The position numbers and the translations under genes are program-made. This document shows, piece after piece, positions 8,489 to 17,608 of a stretch of 64,000 bases of DNA (position 1 is its first letter; each line of letters starts with the position of its first letter). The DNA comes from Actinomadura syzygii (GTDB taxonomy: Bacteria > Actinomycetota > Actinomycetes > Streptosporangiales > Streptosporangiaceae), in NCBI RefSeq assembly GCF_008085905.1, contig NZ_VSFF01000006.1, positions 310,001 to 374,000 of the forward strand, in the 5' to 3' direction. Under the pieces are notes generated by a model. That model made no database searches and was not told the origin of the DNA. It worked only from the letters and a program-made list of their open reading frames with translations.

Positions 8489-10632
8489 CAGTCCGCTCCT
8501 CCTTTCCTTGCCGGGTCCGCGACGATGAGCGCGTCCAGCGCGAGGCAGCCCTCGCCCTTCGGACGGCACAGCAGCGGGTTGACGTCGATCTCGGCGATCT
8601 CGGGATGGTCGGAGAGCAGGCGTCCGACGCGGAGGGCCGCGTCCGCGAGCGCCTCCACGTCGGCGGGCGGGCTGCCCCGGTGGCCGCCGAGCAGGGCGTT
8701 CACGCGGAGCCGCGACAGGGCGGCGTGGACGTCGTCGCGGCCGAACGGCCAGAGCAGGCCCGCCGCGTCGTCCAGCAGCTCGGTCAGGACGCCGCCCGCG
8801 CCGAGCACGACCAGCGACCCGGCCGCGTCGTTGCGGCCGCCGACGATCAGCTCGACGCCCGGCCCCGCCATCCGCTCCACGAGCATGCCGGGCGGCGGGC
8901 CGCCGTCGCGGCCGTCGAGCGCGGCGGCGGCGCGGCGCATGATCTTGTGGAACGCCTCCCGCACCGCCGCGGCGTCGGCGAGCCCGACCTCCACGCCGCC
9001 GATGTCGGACTTGTGCGCGACGCCCGGGGCGTGGAGCTTGCCGACCACCGGGTAGCCGAGCCGGTCCGCGATCGCCACGGCCGAATCGGCGTCGGACGCG
9101 ACCTCGCCGCCCGGCGACGCCACCCCGTACAGGGTCAGCAGCCGCTTCGACTCGGTCTCGGTCAGAGCGCCCGTCCGTCCGTCCAGCAGCTCGGCGGCGC
9201 TCCGCCGCGTGGCCGAATCGGTCGGGTCCGCCTCCTCCGCGCGGACGGACGGGCGCGGCATTCCGGCGAGCGCGATCGCGCGCAGCGCGGGGCGCGCCCC
9301 CGCGAGCAGCACCACCCCGTTCCGGCGCGCCAGCTCACCCAGCTCAGGGGTGACGTCGGTGGTCATCGTCAGCAGCACGACCGGGACGTCCAGCTCCGCC
9401 GCCGCGTCGCCCGCGCCGCCCATCATCTCGGGCCAGCCGAACTCGTCGAGGGGGTCGGAGTGCGTCGGGGCGTCGCCGGAGAACGCGACGACGTCGACCG
9501 CCGGGCACTCGCCCATCGCGCGGGCGGCGGCGTAGTAGGAGTCCCGGTCGCCCCACGCGGACGCGCCGAGGTCCATCGGGTTGCGCGGCCGCTGGTACGG
9601 CGGCACGGCGGCGGCCAGCGCGGACTCGGCGGCCTCGTCCAGGTCGGCGAGCCGGACGCCCGCCGCGTCCGCGACGTCGGCGGTCAGCCCGCACTCGCCG
9701 CCGGAGCTGGCGAAGAACCCGATCGCGTTTCCGCGCGGCCGGTTCGGGACGGCGAGCAGCGAGCACAGCGCGACCATCTCGTCCAGGTCGTCGACGCGGT
9801 ACACGCCGGTCTGCCGGAACAGGGCCTCGTAGGAGGCGTCCCGACCGGCGAGCGTCCCGGTGTGCGCGACGGTCGCGGCCTCGCCGCCCGCCGACCGGCC
9901 CACCTTCAGGACGATCACCGCGACGTCTCGTTCCGCCGCCCGCTCCGCGAGGGCGCGGAACCGGGTGAGGTCCGCGAGCCCCTCCATGACGAGGCAGACG
10001 ACGCGGACGCCGGGGTCGGTGAGGAAGTACTCCAGGCAGTCCGCCAGGTCCAGCACCGCCTGGTTCCCCGCTGACACCGCGTAGCCGACGGCGGGGAGGC
10101 GTCCGGACAGCATCGTCGTCAGCGCCATGTTCCCGCTCTGCGCCGCGAGCGCCACCGTCCCGTCCGCGCCCGCGTGGACGTAGGGCATCTCGATGCCCCA
10201 CAGCGCGGCGCGTCCCCGGTAGCTGACGGTCCCCAGGCAGTTCGGGCCGATCAGCGGGAGGCGTCCCTCGGCGGCGGCGACCAACTCGGCCTGGAGGGCG
10301 CGGCCCGCGTCGTCGCGCTCGGCGAACCCGGCGCCGTAGACGACCATCGAGCCCGCGCCGACCCGCGCGGCCTCCGCCGCGAGCGCCGGGACGCCCGCCG
10401 CCGGGATCGCCGCCGCCACCGCGTCCGGAGCCTCCGGCAGGTCGCCCAGCGACGGGTACGCGCGGACGCCGCCGACCTCCGTCCGGCCGGGGTTGACGAC
10501 GTAGAGCCGTCCCTCGAACCCGACCCCGCGCATGTTCCGCAGGATCCGCAGCCCGTACCCGCCCTTGGGCGACGCCCCGACCACCACCACACTCTGGGGC
10601 CGGAACAGGCGGTCGAGCGGATGCCCGTTCAT
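8488..10632 (-). CDS. NDP-forming acyl-CoA synthetase (CoA-binding plus ATP-grasp)
   Basis: The 714-residue protein fuses the alpha and beta parts of ADP-forming acyl-CoA synthetases. There is an N-terminal CoA-binding Rossmann domain (SVVVVGASPKGGYG near residue 15), succinyl-CoA-ligase-like domains with GIGFFASSGGECGL-type loops in the middle, and a C-terminal ATP-grasp domain (YPVVGKLHAPGVAHKSDIGGV). It would activate a carboxylic acid to its CoA thioester using ATP or release the acid. The start is ATG at 10632, overlapping the stop of the enoyl-CoA hydratase; a longer open frame exists upstream but only as a shadow of that gene. Confidence 0.88.
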   Translation of the reverse strand: MNGHPLDRLFRPQSVVVVGASPKGGYGLRILRNMRGVGFEGRLYVVNPGRTEVGGVRAYPSLGDLPEAPDAVAAAIPAAGVPALAAEAARVGAGSMVVYGAGFAERDDAGRALQAELVAAAEGRLPLIGPNCLGTVSYRGRAALWGIEMPYVHAGADGTVALAAQSGNMALTTMLSGRLPAVGYAVSAGNQAVLDLADCLEYFLTDPGVRVVCLVMEGLADLTRFRALAERAAERDVAVIVLKVGRSAGGEAATVAHTGTLAGRDASYEALFRQTGVYRVDDLDEMVALCSLLAVPNRPRGNAIGFFASSGGECGLTADVADAAGVRLADLDEAAESALAAAVPPYQRPRNPMDLGASAWGDRDSYYAAARAMGECPAVDVVAFSGDAPTHSDPLDEFGWPEMMGGAGDAAAELDVPVVLLTMTTDVTPELGELARRNGVVLLAGARPALRAIALAGMPRPSVRAEEADPTDSATRRSAAELLDGRTGALTETESKRLLTLYGVASPGGEVASDADSAVAIADRLGYPVVGKLHAPGVAHKSDIGGVEVGLADAAAVREAFHKIMRRAAAALDGRDGGPPPGMLVERMAGPGVELIVGGRNDAAGSLVVLGAGGVLTELLDDAAGLLWPFGRDDVHAALSRLRVNALLGGHRGSPPADVEALADAALRVGRLLSDHPEIAEIDVNPLLCRPKGEGCLALDALIVADPARKGGAD

Positions 10633-11420
10633 CAGCGGCCCTTGAAGACGGGACGGCGCTTCTCGACGGCGGCGCGGAGGCCCTCGGCCATGTCCTCGGT
10701 GTGGACGCAGGCGTGGCCGCCGCGCTGCTCGTTGCGGAGCGCCTCCTCGATCCCGATGGTGTGCCCCATCCGGATGTTCTGCTTCGCGATGCCGATCGCC
10801 ACGGTCGGACCGGCGGCGAACACCGCCGCCTGCTCCAGCGCGCGGTCCATCAGCTTCTCCGGCGGGACGACCTCGCTCACCACGCCGATCCGCAGCGCCT
10901 CGTCCGCGTCGATGATGCGGCCGGTGTAGATCAGCTCGGCGGCGCGGGCCTCCCCGACGACGCGCGGCAGCAGGTAGGAGCCGCCCGCGTCCGGGCAGAT
11001 GCCGCGCTGCGCGTAGACCTGGCCGAACCGGGCCGCCGCCGACGCGATCCGCATGTCGGCGGTGAGCGCGATGTCGAACCCGGACCCGGCGGCGACGCCG
11101 TTCACCGCCGCGACCACCGGCTTCGGCAGCCAGTAGAGGCGCGCGATCGTCCGGTGCATCTTCGCGGGCCAGGACTCCTCGTCGGCGTCGGCGCGGGCCG
11201 CCCACTCCTTGACGTCCGCGCCGGAGCAGAAGCCCCGTCCCGCCCCGGTGACCACCACGGCCCGGACGGCCGGGTCCTTGCCCGCCCGCATGATCACCCG
11301 GTCCAGCTCGTCGATGTCCCGGTTGGAGATCGCGTTGAGCCGGTCCGGACGGTTCAGCGTCAGCACACCGACGTCGCCGTCCATGTGCCACGTACAGCAC
11401 GTGAGTGCCGGTGAATCCAT
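10632..11420 (-). CDS. Enoyl-CoA hydratase/isomerase family protein
   Basis: The 262-residue protein shows the crotonase oxyanion-hole segments GAGRGFCSGADVKEW and NGVAAGSGFDIALTAD. The segment ICPDAGGSYLLPRVVG replaces the canonical P-E-xx-G-xx-PG form; this Asp-containing version is common in PaaG-like isomerases and hydratases. Hydration of a 2-enoyl-CoA or a double-bond shift are both possible. The start MDSPALTCC follows a GGAAGG ribosome binding site. The stop overlaps the synthetase start. It lies between the ABC ATPase gene and the CoA ligase gene, tying transport to CoA metabolism. Confidence 0.85.
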   Translation of the reverse strand: MDSPALTCCTWHMDGDVGVLTLNRPDRLNAISNRDIDELDRVIMRAGKDPAVRAVVVTGAGRGFCSGADVKEWAARADADEESWPAKMHRTIARLYWLPKPVVAAVNGVAAGSGFDIALTADMRIASAAARFGQVYAQRGICPDAGGSYLLPRVVGEARAAELIYTGRIIDADEALRIGVVSEVVPPEKLMDRALEQAAVFAAGPTVAIGIAKQNIRMGHTIGIEEALRNEQRGGHACVHTEDMAEGLRAAVEKRRPVFKGR

Positions 11421-11500
11421 TGGTCGCCCTTCCGTGCTAGCAGGCATGCCGAAGAGAGGTCGTGGCGGGAGGCGGTATCGAGAGAGATCGAGAGGTGTCG

Positions 11501-12664
11501 TCAGTCGACGCGGGGGAGGAAGCGGCAGTCGTCCGGGCCCCAGCTCAGCCAGTGCGGCGAGCCGACCTCGAAGTCGGCGCGCAGTTCCGCGGGCACCATC
11601 GCCTCCAGTTCGGCGCCCTCGGCGGTGCGCAGGTGCACCTCGATCTGCGGGCCGAGGTAGACGTGCGCCGCGACCGTGCAGCGCGCCGCGTTGCGGTCGG
11701 CCGCGTCCGGGCGCTCCGCGGAGATCCGCAGCCGCTCCGGACGGATCATGAACTCGGCGTCGTCGGCGGTCGAGCAGTCGTTGCCCGCCTCGACCAGGAC
11801 CCGCCCGTCCACCCCGGACACCTCCAGGACGGTGCGCGCCCCCTTCTCCACCCGCCGCGCGGGCAGGCAGATCGACTTGCCGAGGAACTTCGCGACGAAC
11901 GAGTTGACCGGCGCCTCGTACAGCTCGTGCGGCGGCGCGGTCTGCTGGAGGACGCCCCGGTGCATGACGCCGATCCGGTCGGAGAGGGCGAGCGCCTCGT
12001 CCTGGTCGTGGGTGACGTACAGGACGGTCGCGCCGATCCGCTGCTGGAGCGCCTTCAACTCGAGCCGCATGTGGTCGCGGAGGTTGCGGTCGAGGGCGCC
12101 GAGCGGCTCGTCCATCAGCAGGACGCTCGGGTCGAACACGAACGCGCGGGCGAGCGCGACGCGCTGCTGCTGCCCGCCGGAGAGCTGCCGCGGGTAGCGG
12201 TCCCGGAACTCGGTGAGCTGCGTCATCGTGAGGACGCGGTCGATCTCGCGGGCCGCGTCCGCCTTCTTCATCCGCCGCATCTTCAGCGGGAACGCGATGT
12301 TCTGCGCGACGGTCATGTGCGGGAACAGCGCGTAGTTCTGGAAGACGAGGCCGATGTTGCGCTTCTCGGGGACGTCGTCGGTGACGGCCCGTCCGGCGAG
12401 GTAGACCTCTCCGGCGGTGGCCGACTCCAGGCCCGCGAGGATGCGCAGGCTCGTCGTCTTGCCCGACCCGGACGGCCCGAGCAGCGTCACGAACTCGCCC
12501 TTGCGGATCGCGAGGTTGAAGTCGTGGACGGCCAGCGCGTCCCCGTACCACTTGTGGATCCCGGAGAACACCACCTGGTCTTCGGCGGCGGCGGGCGGGT
12601 CCGGCCTCGCCGGGCGCTCGTCGGTCACCGGCGCGCCGACGCCGGCGCTTGCTTGCTCGCTCAT
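11501..12664 (-). CDS. ABC importer ATP-binding protein (PotA-like)
   Basis: This 387-residue ATPase has Walker A GPSGSGKTT, Q-loop FQNYALFPHM, the signature LSGGQQQR, Walker B VLLMDEPLGALD and the switch His in VTHDQDEA. A C-terminal TOBE-like domain (about residues 290-387) is typical of the polyamine, iron and opine importer class. A Pro/Ala-rich 25-residue N-terminal extension precedes the ABC domain. The start overlaps the downstream-strand permease stop (12661-12664). It energises uptake with the two permeases and the lipoprotein of the same operon. Confidence 0.93.
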   Translation of the reverse strand: MSEQASAGVGAPVTDERPARPDPPAAAEDQVVFSGIHKWYGDALAVHDFNLAIRKGEFVTLLGPSGSGKTTSLRILAGLESATAGEVYLAGRAVTDDVPEKRNIGLVFQNYALFPHMTVAQNIAFPLKMRRMKKADAAREIDRVLTMTQLTEFRDRYPRQLSGGQQQRVALARAFVFDPSVLLMDEPLGALDRNLRDHMRLELKALQQRIGATVLYVTHDQDEALALSDRIGVMHRGVLQQTAPPHELYEAPVNSFVAKFLGKSICLPARRVEKGARTVLEVSGVDGRVLVEAGNDCSTADDAEFMIRPERLRISAERPDAADRNAARCTVAAHVYLGPQIEVHLRTAEGAELEAMVPAELRADFEVGSPHWLSWGPDDCRFLPRVD

Positions 12665-13542
12665 CGGCGCTCCCGCCGTTCACGGAGGATCTTGATCAAC
12701 TCGGACAGGAGGAACAGCCCGACGCAGACGGCGATGAGGATCGTCCCGGCGACCGCGAGCGTGGGCGTGAGGTCGTAGCGCACGCTGTCCCACAGCTTGC
12801 GCGGCAGCGTGACCGAACCGGTGCCGGACACGAAGAGGATGATGACCGCCTCGTCGAAGGCGATGACGAACGCGAACAGCGCGCCCGCGGAGATGGCCGA
12901 CGTCAGCGACGGCAGCGTGATCCGCAGCAGGGTCTTCGGCAGCGAGGCGCCGAGCGTCCGCGCCGCGTTCTCCAACTCGGAGTCGAACTGCTGGAGCGCG
13001 CTCGACACCGCCACGAGGACGTACGGGACGCCCATCACCGAGTACGCGACCGCGATCACCTGCCAGTGCCCGATCACGCGGAAGTCGGCGAACGTGAAGT
13101 AGTAGCTCATCGCCAGCACGATGATCGGGATGACCAGCGGCGAGTACATCAGCGCGAACACGAGGCCCTTGCCGCGCGCCGGGCTGCGGGCGAGGCCCCA
13201 GGCCGCCGCCGTCCCGACGACGGTCGCGATCGCCGCCGCCAGCAGCGCGATCCGCGCGCTGAGCAGCGTCGCGTCCACCCACGCGGAGTCGGCGAAGAAC
13301 TCCCGGTAGTGGGTCAGCGACCAGCCCTCCAGCGGGAACGACAGGTAGTCGACGCTGTTGAAGGACTCCAGGACGACGATCAGGATCGGGATCACCAGGA
13401 ACGCGAGGATCAGCGCGACGAGGCCGCGCAGCGCCCAGCCGAGCGCGCGTTCCGCCCTGGTCGCGGGGCTCCGCTTCCCGCGCCGCCTCCCCGGCGGAGG
13501 CTTCGGGCGCGCTGGCGCCGGGGTGATCAGGTCGGCGGTCAC
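12661..13542 (-). CDS. ABC importer permease (PotC-like)
   Basis: The 293-residue protein has six predicted membrane helices, and the EAA-type cytoplasmic loop appears as ENAARTLGASLPKTLLRITLP. It begins with a basic, Pro-rich cytoplasmic tail (KPPPGRRRGKRS) before the first helix. ATGA overlaps join it to the genes on both sides. This is one half of the translocation channel; the partner is the gene at 13539-14432. Confidence 0.9.
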   Translation of the reverse strand: MTADLITPAPARPKPPPGRRRGKRSPATRAERALGWALRGLVALILAFLVIPILIVVLESFNSVDYLSFPLEGWSLTHYREFFADSAWVDATLLSARIALLAAAIATVVGTAAAWGLARSPARGKGLVFALMYSPLVIPIIVLAMSYYFTFADFRVIGHWQVIAVAYSVMGVPYVLVAVSSALQQFDSELENAARTLGASLPKTLLRITLPSLTSAISAGALFAFVIAFDEAVIILFVSGTGSVTLPRKLWDSVRYDLTPTLAVAGTILIAVCVGLFLLSELIKILRERRERR

Positions 13543-14432
13543 AGCGTCACCAGCCCCTTCACCTTGGTGAGCCGCCGCACGATCATGGTCAGTGCGGTGG
13601 CCAGGATCAACAGCAGGGTGGCGAGCGTCGCGGCCATCCCCCAGTCGAAGTTCACCTGGACGGCCTCCGCGATCACCACCGCGATCGTGCTCTGCTTCGG
13701 CCCGCCGACCAGCGCGGGCGTCACGTAGAAGCCGAGCGCGATGACGAACACCAGCATCCCGCTGCTCACGATCGCCGGGACGGCCAGCGGCAGGTACACG
13801 TGCGCGAACGCGCGGACCGGCCCGGCGCCGAGGGACCGCGCGGCGCGCGGCAGCGAGGCGTCGATCTGGTCCAGCGTCCCCTTGATGATGAGAATGGGGA
13901 ACGGCAGCAGAATGTGCGTCATCGCGATGATCACGGCGCTCTCGCTGTAGAGCATGCCCTGCCCGTCACCGGTCAGCGGTTCCAGGATCTTCGTCACCAG
14001 GCCGTTGTCGCCGAGCAGGACGATCCACGCGAACGAGCGCACGAGAATGCTCGTCCAGAACGGAATGACGACGAGAAGCACGAGGAATCGCGCTTTTCGT
14101 TTCGACGTCCGGGCGAGGAAATACGCCACCGGGAATCCGAGCAGAACGGTCAGCACCGCGACTTCGGCGGACATCCGGACGGTGATCCAGAGGACGTGCC
14201 ACATCGTGCGGTCGGTCGCCGCCTCGGTGAAATTCCCGAATCCGGCCGTCGGCTCGGTGACGCTTTTCAGCAGCATCGCGCCGACCGGATAGGCGTAGAC
14301 GATCGCCATGAACGCGACCGGCAGGCCGAGCGCCGCGGTGACGAATCCCGGCCGCCGGGCCCGCCGCCGCGCCGCCGGCGGGCGGATGTCAGCGGCGGGT
14401 GGCGGACGCTTCGCCGAGGTCTGCGCCGTCAC
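13539..14432 (-). CDS. ABC importer permease (PotB-like)
   Basis: The 297-residue protein has a basic, Pro-rich N-terminal tail followed by six hydrophobic segments, and the EAA loop is recognisable as RAARSLGAGPVRAFAHVYLPLAVP. It is the first gene of the eight-gene operon that runs to 5295. It belongs to the binding-protein-dependent permease family used for polyamines, opines and related solutes. The 341-base gap upstream separates it from the divergent PucR-family regulator, which is a natural candidate for its control. Confidence 0.9.
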   Translation of the reverse strand: MTAQTSAKRPPPAADIRPPAARRRARRPGFVTAALGLPVAFMAIVYAYPVGAMLLKSVTEPTAGFGNFTEAATDRTMWHVLWITVRMSAEVAVLTVLLGFPVAYFLARTSKRKARFLVLLVVIPFWTSILVRSFAWIVLLGDNGLVTKILEPLTGDGQGMLYSESAVIIAMTHILLPFPILIIKGTLDQIDASLPRAARSLGAGPVRAFAHVYLPLAVPAIVSSGMLVFVIALGFYVTPALVGGPKQSTIAVVIAEAVQVNFDWGMAATLATLLLILATALTMIVRRLTKVKGLVTL

Positions 14433-14578
14433 GATTCACCGTCCCTCCGTTCCGGGGCGCCCTCGAAGGGCGGGTTGCCGTGCCGGGCCGTCGCGGCCCG
14501 TGCCGTTGTCGACACAGTGAACGTTTACGGTCTGCCATATGTCATGGGGGCAGGGTCACAAAAGTCCCTGGGGGTGCC

Positions 14579-14595
14579 TGTGTGGGGCACACAGT
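14579..14595. promoter_or_regulatory. Inverted repeat, candidate operator
   Basis: CTGTGTG at 14579-14585 and CACACAG at 14589-14595 are exact complements around GGG, and flanking bases partly extend the symmetry (GGTGC.../...TTGCC). Its mid-gap position between divergent genes fits an operator. Confidence 0.4.
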
Positions 14596-14712
14596 TGCCC
14601 AGGAATCGGACGCCTCCGAAGGGCCCGCCGAACTACCGCTTGCCTGGCCGGAGCGGCGCGCGGGGCCCGGCGCAACACCGTTGACGTGGGCCGAAATAGC
14701 GTGATACACCTC

Positions 14713-14735
14713 CACGGACCTGGGTCAGGACCGTG
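14713..14735. promoter_or_regulatory. Inverted repeat upstream of the pucR-family gene
   Basis: CACGGACCTG (14713-14722) and CAGGACCGTG (14726-14735) are complementary except at one position, around a GGT centre. It ends 38 bases before the regulator's start codon, a suitable place for an autoregulatory operator. Confidence 0.45.
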
Positions 14736-14773
14736 ACGCGTGTCTCCCTGACCCCGGTCCGGGGAAGGTGATC

Positions 14774-16033
14774 ATGGCATCATCCGACACGTCCGCGGCG
14801 CTCGCCGGCCACCTGTCGGCCGTTGCCCGCGATCTGAGGTCGGCGTCCACCGCCATCGCGAACGAGTTCGTCCGGCAGTACGTGAGCACGACCGAAACCG
14901 GCACCGTGGACCGCCAGGCGCCCGTCGAGGCGTTCGAGATGGCGGTGCGCGTGATCGAGCTGTGCGGCGACGGGCTCGCCGGCGGCGGCGCGGTGCCCGA
15001 ACTGCCGACCGGCCGCGGCGCGCGGGTCGCGTTGCAGGGCAGGTCCGTGGCCGAGGCGGTCGAGTGGCTGCGGCTGCTGGAGCGCGTCCTCACCGACCAC
15101 GTGCTGGCGCACACCGAGTCCGGCATGGACGAGATCCGCATCGTCCTCGGACGCCTCGGCGAGCTGTTCGACGTGCTGTGCACGCACGAGCTGGAGGCGT
15201 TCACCAGCACCTACAACGAGCTGGCGGGCTGGCAGGCGCGGGTCAGCACCGACCTGCTGAGCTGCCTGATCGCGGGCCCGGCGGTCGACGCGAGCACGGT
15301 CAACGACCAGGCCAGGATGCTCAACATCAACCCGCACCAGCCGTTCCGCGCGGTCGCCGCCTACCACGATCCGGCGCCGACGGCGCAGCAGTGGATGCGG
15401 GTCCGCCGCCGGGTCATGGAGGCGCTGTGGAAGCACGACCCGCGCCGCGAGATCCTGATCCGCGAGCGGCGCGGCGTGCTGCTGGCACTGGTGCCGACCG
15501 ACCGTCCGGGCCCCGGCCTGGTGCCCCTGCTGGGCGAGATGCTCGACGGCGAGCCGGGCCGGTCGCTGTTCGTGTCGGCGGGCGAGCCGGGCGCGACGCT
15601 GTCGGCCGCCGGGCACAGCTGCCGGCAGGCGCTGTCCGCGCTGGAGATCAGCATCTACCGCGACCAGCGCGGCCAGGTCACGCAGTGCACCGACGTGATC
15701 CTCGAAGTCCTGCTCGCGCACAACCGGTGGGTGTCCAAGCGGCTCATCGAGACGCGCATCGGGCAGCTCGTCGAGAAACCGCACCTGCTCGACACGCTCC
15801 GCGTCTACATCGCCTGCGATATGGCGTTGCAGCGGACGGCGGAAGAACTCGTCGTCCATCCGAACACGGTCGCCTATCGGCTGCGCCAGATCGCCACGCT
15901 GACCGGACGGGATATGCGCCGCATCACCGACATCGGGGATCTCAATGTCGCGCTGATGGCGTTCGACGCCGTCCAGATGCGGCGCGACCGGGAAGAGGCG
16001 CGCACCGATCTGCGCGCCCGGCTGTTCGCCTGA
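14774..16033 (+). CDS. PucR-family transcriptional regulator (CdaR/PucR C-terminal HTH)
   Basis: The 419-residue protein ends with the PucR-type helix-turn-helix DTLRVYIACDMALQRTAEELVVHPNTVAYRL (about residues 338-370), preceded by a GGDEF-like/CdaR middle region. The N-terminal third is helical and probably ligand-sensing. The start is the ATG at 14774 with GGGGAAGG just upstream; an in-frame GTG two codons earlier is less likely. It lies between the divergent ABC/CoA operon and the aldehyde dehydrogenase operon. A PucR-box-like sequence lies 41 bases after its stop, in front of the aldehyde dehydrogenase gene, and a second copy precedes the M20 operon at 24060. Confidence 0.85.
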   Translation: MASSDTSAALAGHLSAVARDLRSASTAIANEFVRQYVSTTETGTVDRQAPVEAFEMAVRVIELCGDGLAGGGAVPELPTGRGARVALQGRSVAEAVEWLRLLERVLTDHVLAHTESGMDEIRIVLGRLGELFDVLCTHELEAFTSTYNELAGWQARVSTDLLSCLIAGPAVDASTVNDQARMLNINPHQPFRAVAAYHDPAPTAQQWMRVRRRVMEALWKHDPRREILIRERRGVLLALVPTDRPGPGLVPLLGEMLDGEPGRSLFVSAGEPGATLSAAGHSCRQALSALEISIYRDQRGQVTQCTDVILEVLLAHNRWVSKRLIETRIGQLVEKPHLLDTLRVYIACDMALQRTAEELVVHPNTVAYRLRQIATLTGRDMRRITDIGDLNVALMAFDAVQMRRDREEARTDLRARLFA

Positions 16034-16074
16034 CGGTTCGGGGCGCTGTGTCCCGAACATAATGCCCGGTGGAT

Positions 16075-16123
16075 TTCTTTGGTGGTCCGGCCTGAACAGT
16101 TTCGCGGTGGATGATTCTAGGCT
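16075..16123 (+). promoter_or_regulatory. Candidate PucR-box promoter of the aldehyde dehydrogenase operon
   Basis: TTCTTTGGTG at 16075-16084 is followed by ATTCTAGGCT at 16114-16123, whose TAGGCT is a plausible -10. The start-to-start distance is 39 bases, identical to the copy at 23952-24000. No TTGACA-like -35 lies 17 bases before the -10, so activation is expected. The first element fits WWWCNTTGGT, the core of the B. subtilis PucR box as I recall it. Confidence 0.6.
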
Positions 16124-16174
16124 TCGAGCCGATCGCGCAGAACTCGATCGCGCAGGACTGGTGAGCGGAGCGAC

Positions 16175-17608
16175 ATGGACCACCGTGCGGACACATACAT
16201 CGACGGAGAATGGGTCGAGAGCAATGGCGAGGACGTCATCGCCGTCATCGATCCCTCCACCGGGCAGTGCGTCGCCACGGTCCGCGAGTCGTCGACCGCG
16301 GACATGGACCGGGCGGTGGCGGCGGCGTCCCGGGCCCGGACGGTGCTGCGCGGGATGCCGCCCGGCGAGCGGGCCGCGCTGCTGGAGCGGGTCGCCGACG
16401 AGATCGAGGCCCGGCTCGGCGGCCTCGCGGAGCTGATCTCCAGCGAGATGGGGATGCCGCGCAAGCACGCCCCCGACTACCAGGTGCGGACCGCGATCGG
16501 AACGTTCCGCAACACCGCGCGGGCCGTCGCGGACGTGGCGTTCACGGCCGAGACGGCGGGCTCGACGGTGCTGCGCGAGCCGGTCGGCGTGGTCGCGGCG
16601 ATGACGCCGTGGAACTTCCCGCTGCTCCAGACCGCCGCGAAGATCGGCCCGGCGCTCGCCGCGGGCTGCCCGGTGGTGCTGAAGCCGAGCGAGGTCGCGC
16701 CGCTGGACGCGTTCGTCCTCGCCGAGGCGATGGCGGCGGCGGGCGCCCCGCCCGGCGCGTTCAACCTGGTCTTCGGCAACGGGATGCACGTCGGCGAGTA
16801 CCTCGCCCGGCACCCCGGCACGTCGATGGTGTCGCTGACCGGCTCGACCCGCGCGGGACGCCGGGTCGCCGAGGTCGCGGCCGAGTCCGTCAAGCGGGTG
16901 ACGCTGGAGCTCGGCGGCAAGTCCGCCGCCGTGGCGCTGCCCGGCGGGGACCTCGCCGGGGCGGTCGAGAAGAGTGTGCGGACCGTCCTGATCAACAGTG
17001 GTCAGACGTGCACGGCGCTGTCCCGGCTGCTCGTCCCGTTCCAGTCGCTGCCGGAGGCCGAGGAGCTGGTCGCGGCGGCGATGGCGAAGTACCGGGTGGG
17101 GCTCTCCGACGACCCGGACGCCGACGTCGGCCCGCTGGCCAGCGCGAACCAGCGGCACCGGGTGACCGACCACGTCGAGCGCGCCCTCGTCGACGGCGCC
17201 CGGACGATCTGGTCCCACCCCGACTCCGACCTCCCCCAGGGCGGGTACTTCGCGTCCCCCGCCGCGTTCACCGTCACGGACCCGCGCATCGCGCTCGCCC
17301 AGCAGGAGGTGTTCGGCCCGATCCTGGCCGTGATCCCCTACGTGGACGAGGACGAGGCCGTCGCGATCGCCAACGGCACCCAGTACGGCCTGGCCGGGGC
17401 GGTGTGGGGCGTGGACGACGAGCACGCCCTCCGGTTCGCGGCGCGGATGGAGGCGGGCAGCATCCAGATCAACGGCGCCCCGTTCGACGGCCTCGCGCCG
17501 TTCGGCGGCTACAAGCAGTCCGGGTACGGCCGGGAACTGGGCGCGTACGGGATCGCGCAGTTCACCGAGCTGAAGGCGATCCAGCGCCCGGCGGGGAGCG
17601 GACGATGA
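16175..17608 (+). CDS. NAD(P)-dependent aldehyde dehydrogenase
   Basis: This 477-residue enzyme has the family's catalytic set: Asn147 in TPWNFP, Glu245 in LELGGKS and the nucleophile Cys279 in NSGQTCTA, plus the PFGGYKQSGYGRELG region near the C terminus. It would oxidise an aldehyde to a carboxylic acid. A GGAG-type site precedes the ATG. The stop overlaps the start of a ThDP-dependent decarboxylase-like gene, suggesting that the decarboxylase makes the aldehyde from a 2-oxo acid and this enzyme oxidises it. The acid could then be activated by the NDP-forming synthetase of the neighbouring operon. Confidence 0.92.
   Translation: MDHRADTYIDGEWVESNGEDVIAVIDPSTGQCVATVRESSTADMDRAVAAASRARTVLRGMPPGERAALLERVADEIEARLGGLAELISSEMGMPRKHAPDYQVRTAIGTFRNTARAVADVAFTAETAGSTVLREPVGVVAAMTPWNFPLLQTAAKIGPALAAGCPVVLKPSEVAPLDAFVLAEAMAAAGAPPGAFNLVFGNGMHVGEYLARHPGTSMVSLTGSTRAGRRVAEVAAESVKRVTLELGGKSAAVALPGGDLAGAVEKSVRTVLINSGQTCTALSRLLVPFQSLPEAEELVAAAMAKYRVGLSDDPDADVGPLASANQRHRVTDHVERALVDGARTIWSHPDSDLPQGGYFASPAAFTVTDPRIALAQQEVFGPILAVIPYVDEDEAVAIANGTQYGLAGAVWGVDDEHALRFAARMEAGSIQINGAPFDGLAPFGGYKQSGYGRELGAYGIAQFTELKAIQRPAGSGR

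Larger units (their letters stand above)
14433..14773. promoter_or_regulatory. Divergent control region between the ABC operon and the pucR-family gene
   Basis: No gene is visible in this stretch. It holds a leader hairpin for the minus operon (CGGGCCG at 14484-14490 paired with CGGCCCG at 14494-14500) and two further inverted repeats listed separately (14579-14595 and 14713-14735). I could not place -35/-10 hexamers firmly on either strand. There is no copy of the TTCTTTGGTG box found upstream of the two plus-strand operons. Confidence 0.6.

Noticed and set aside
6863..9055. 730-codon open frame on the plus strand
   Set aside because: Antisense to the binding lipoprotein and acyl-CoA dehydrogenase; no recognisable domain.
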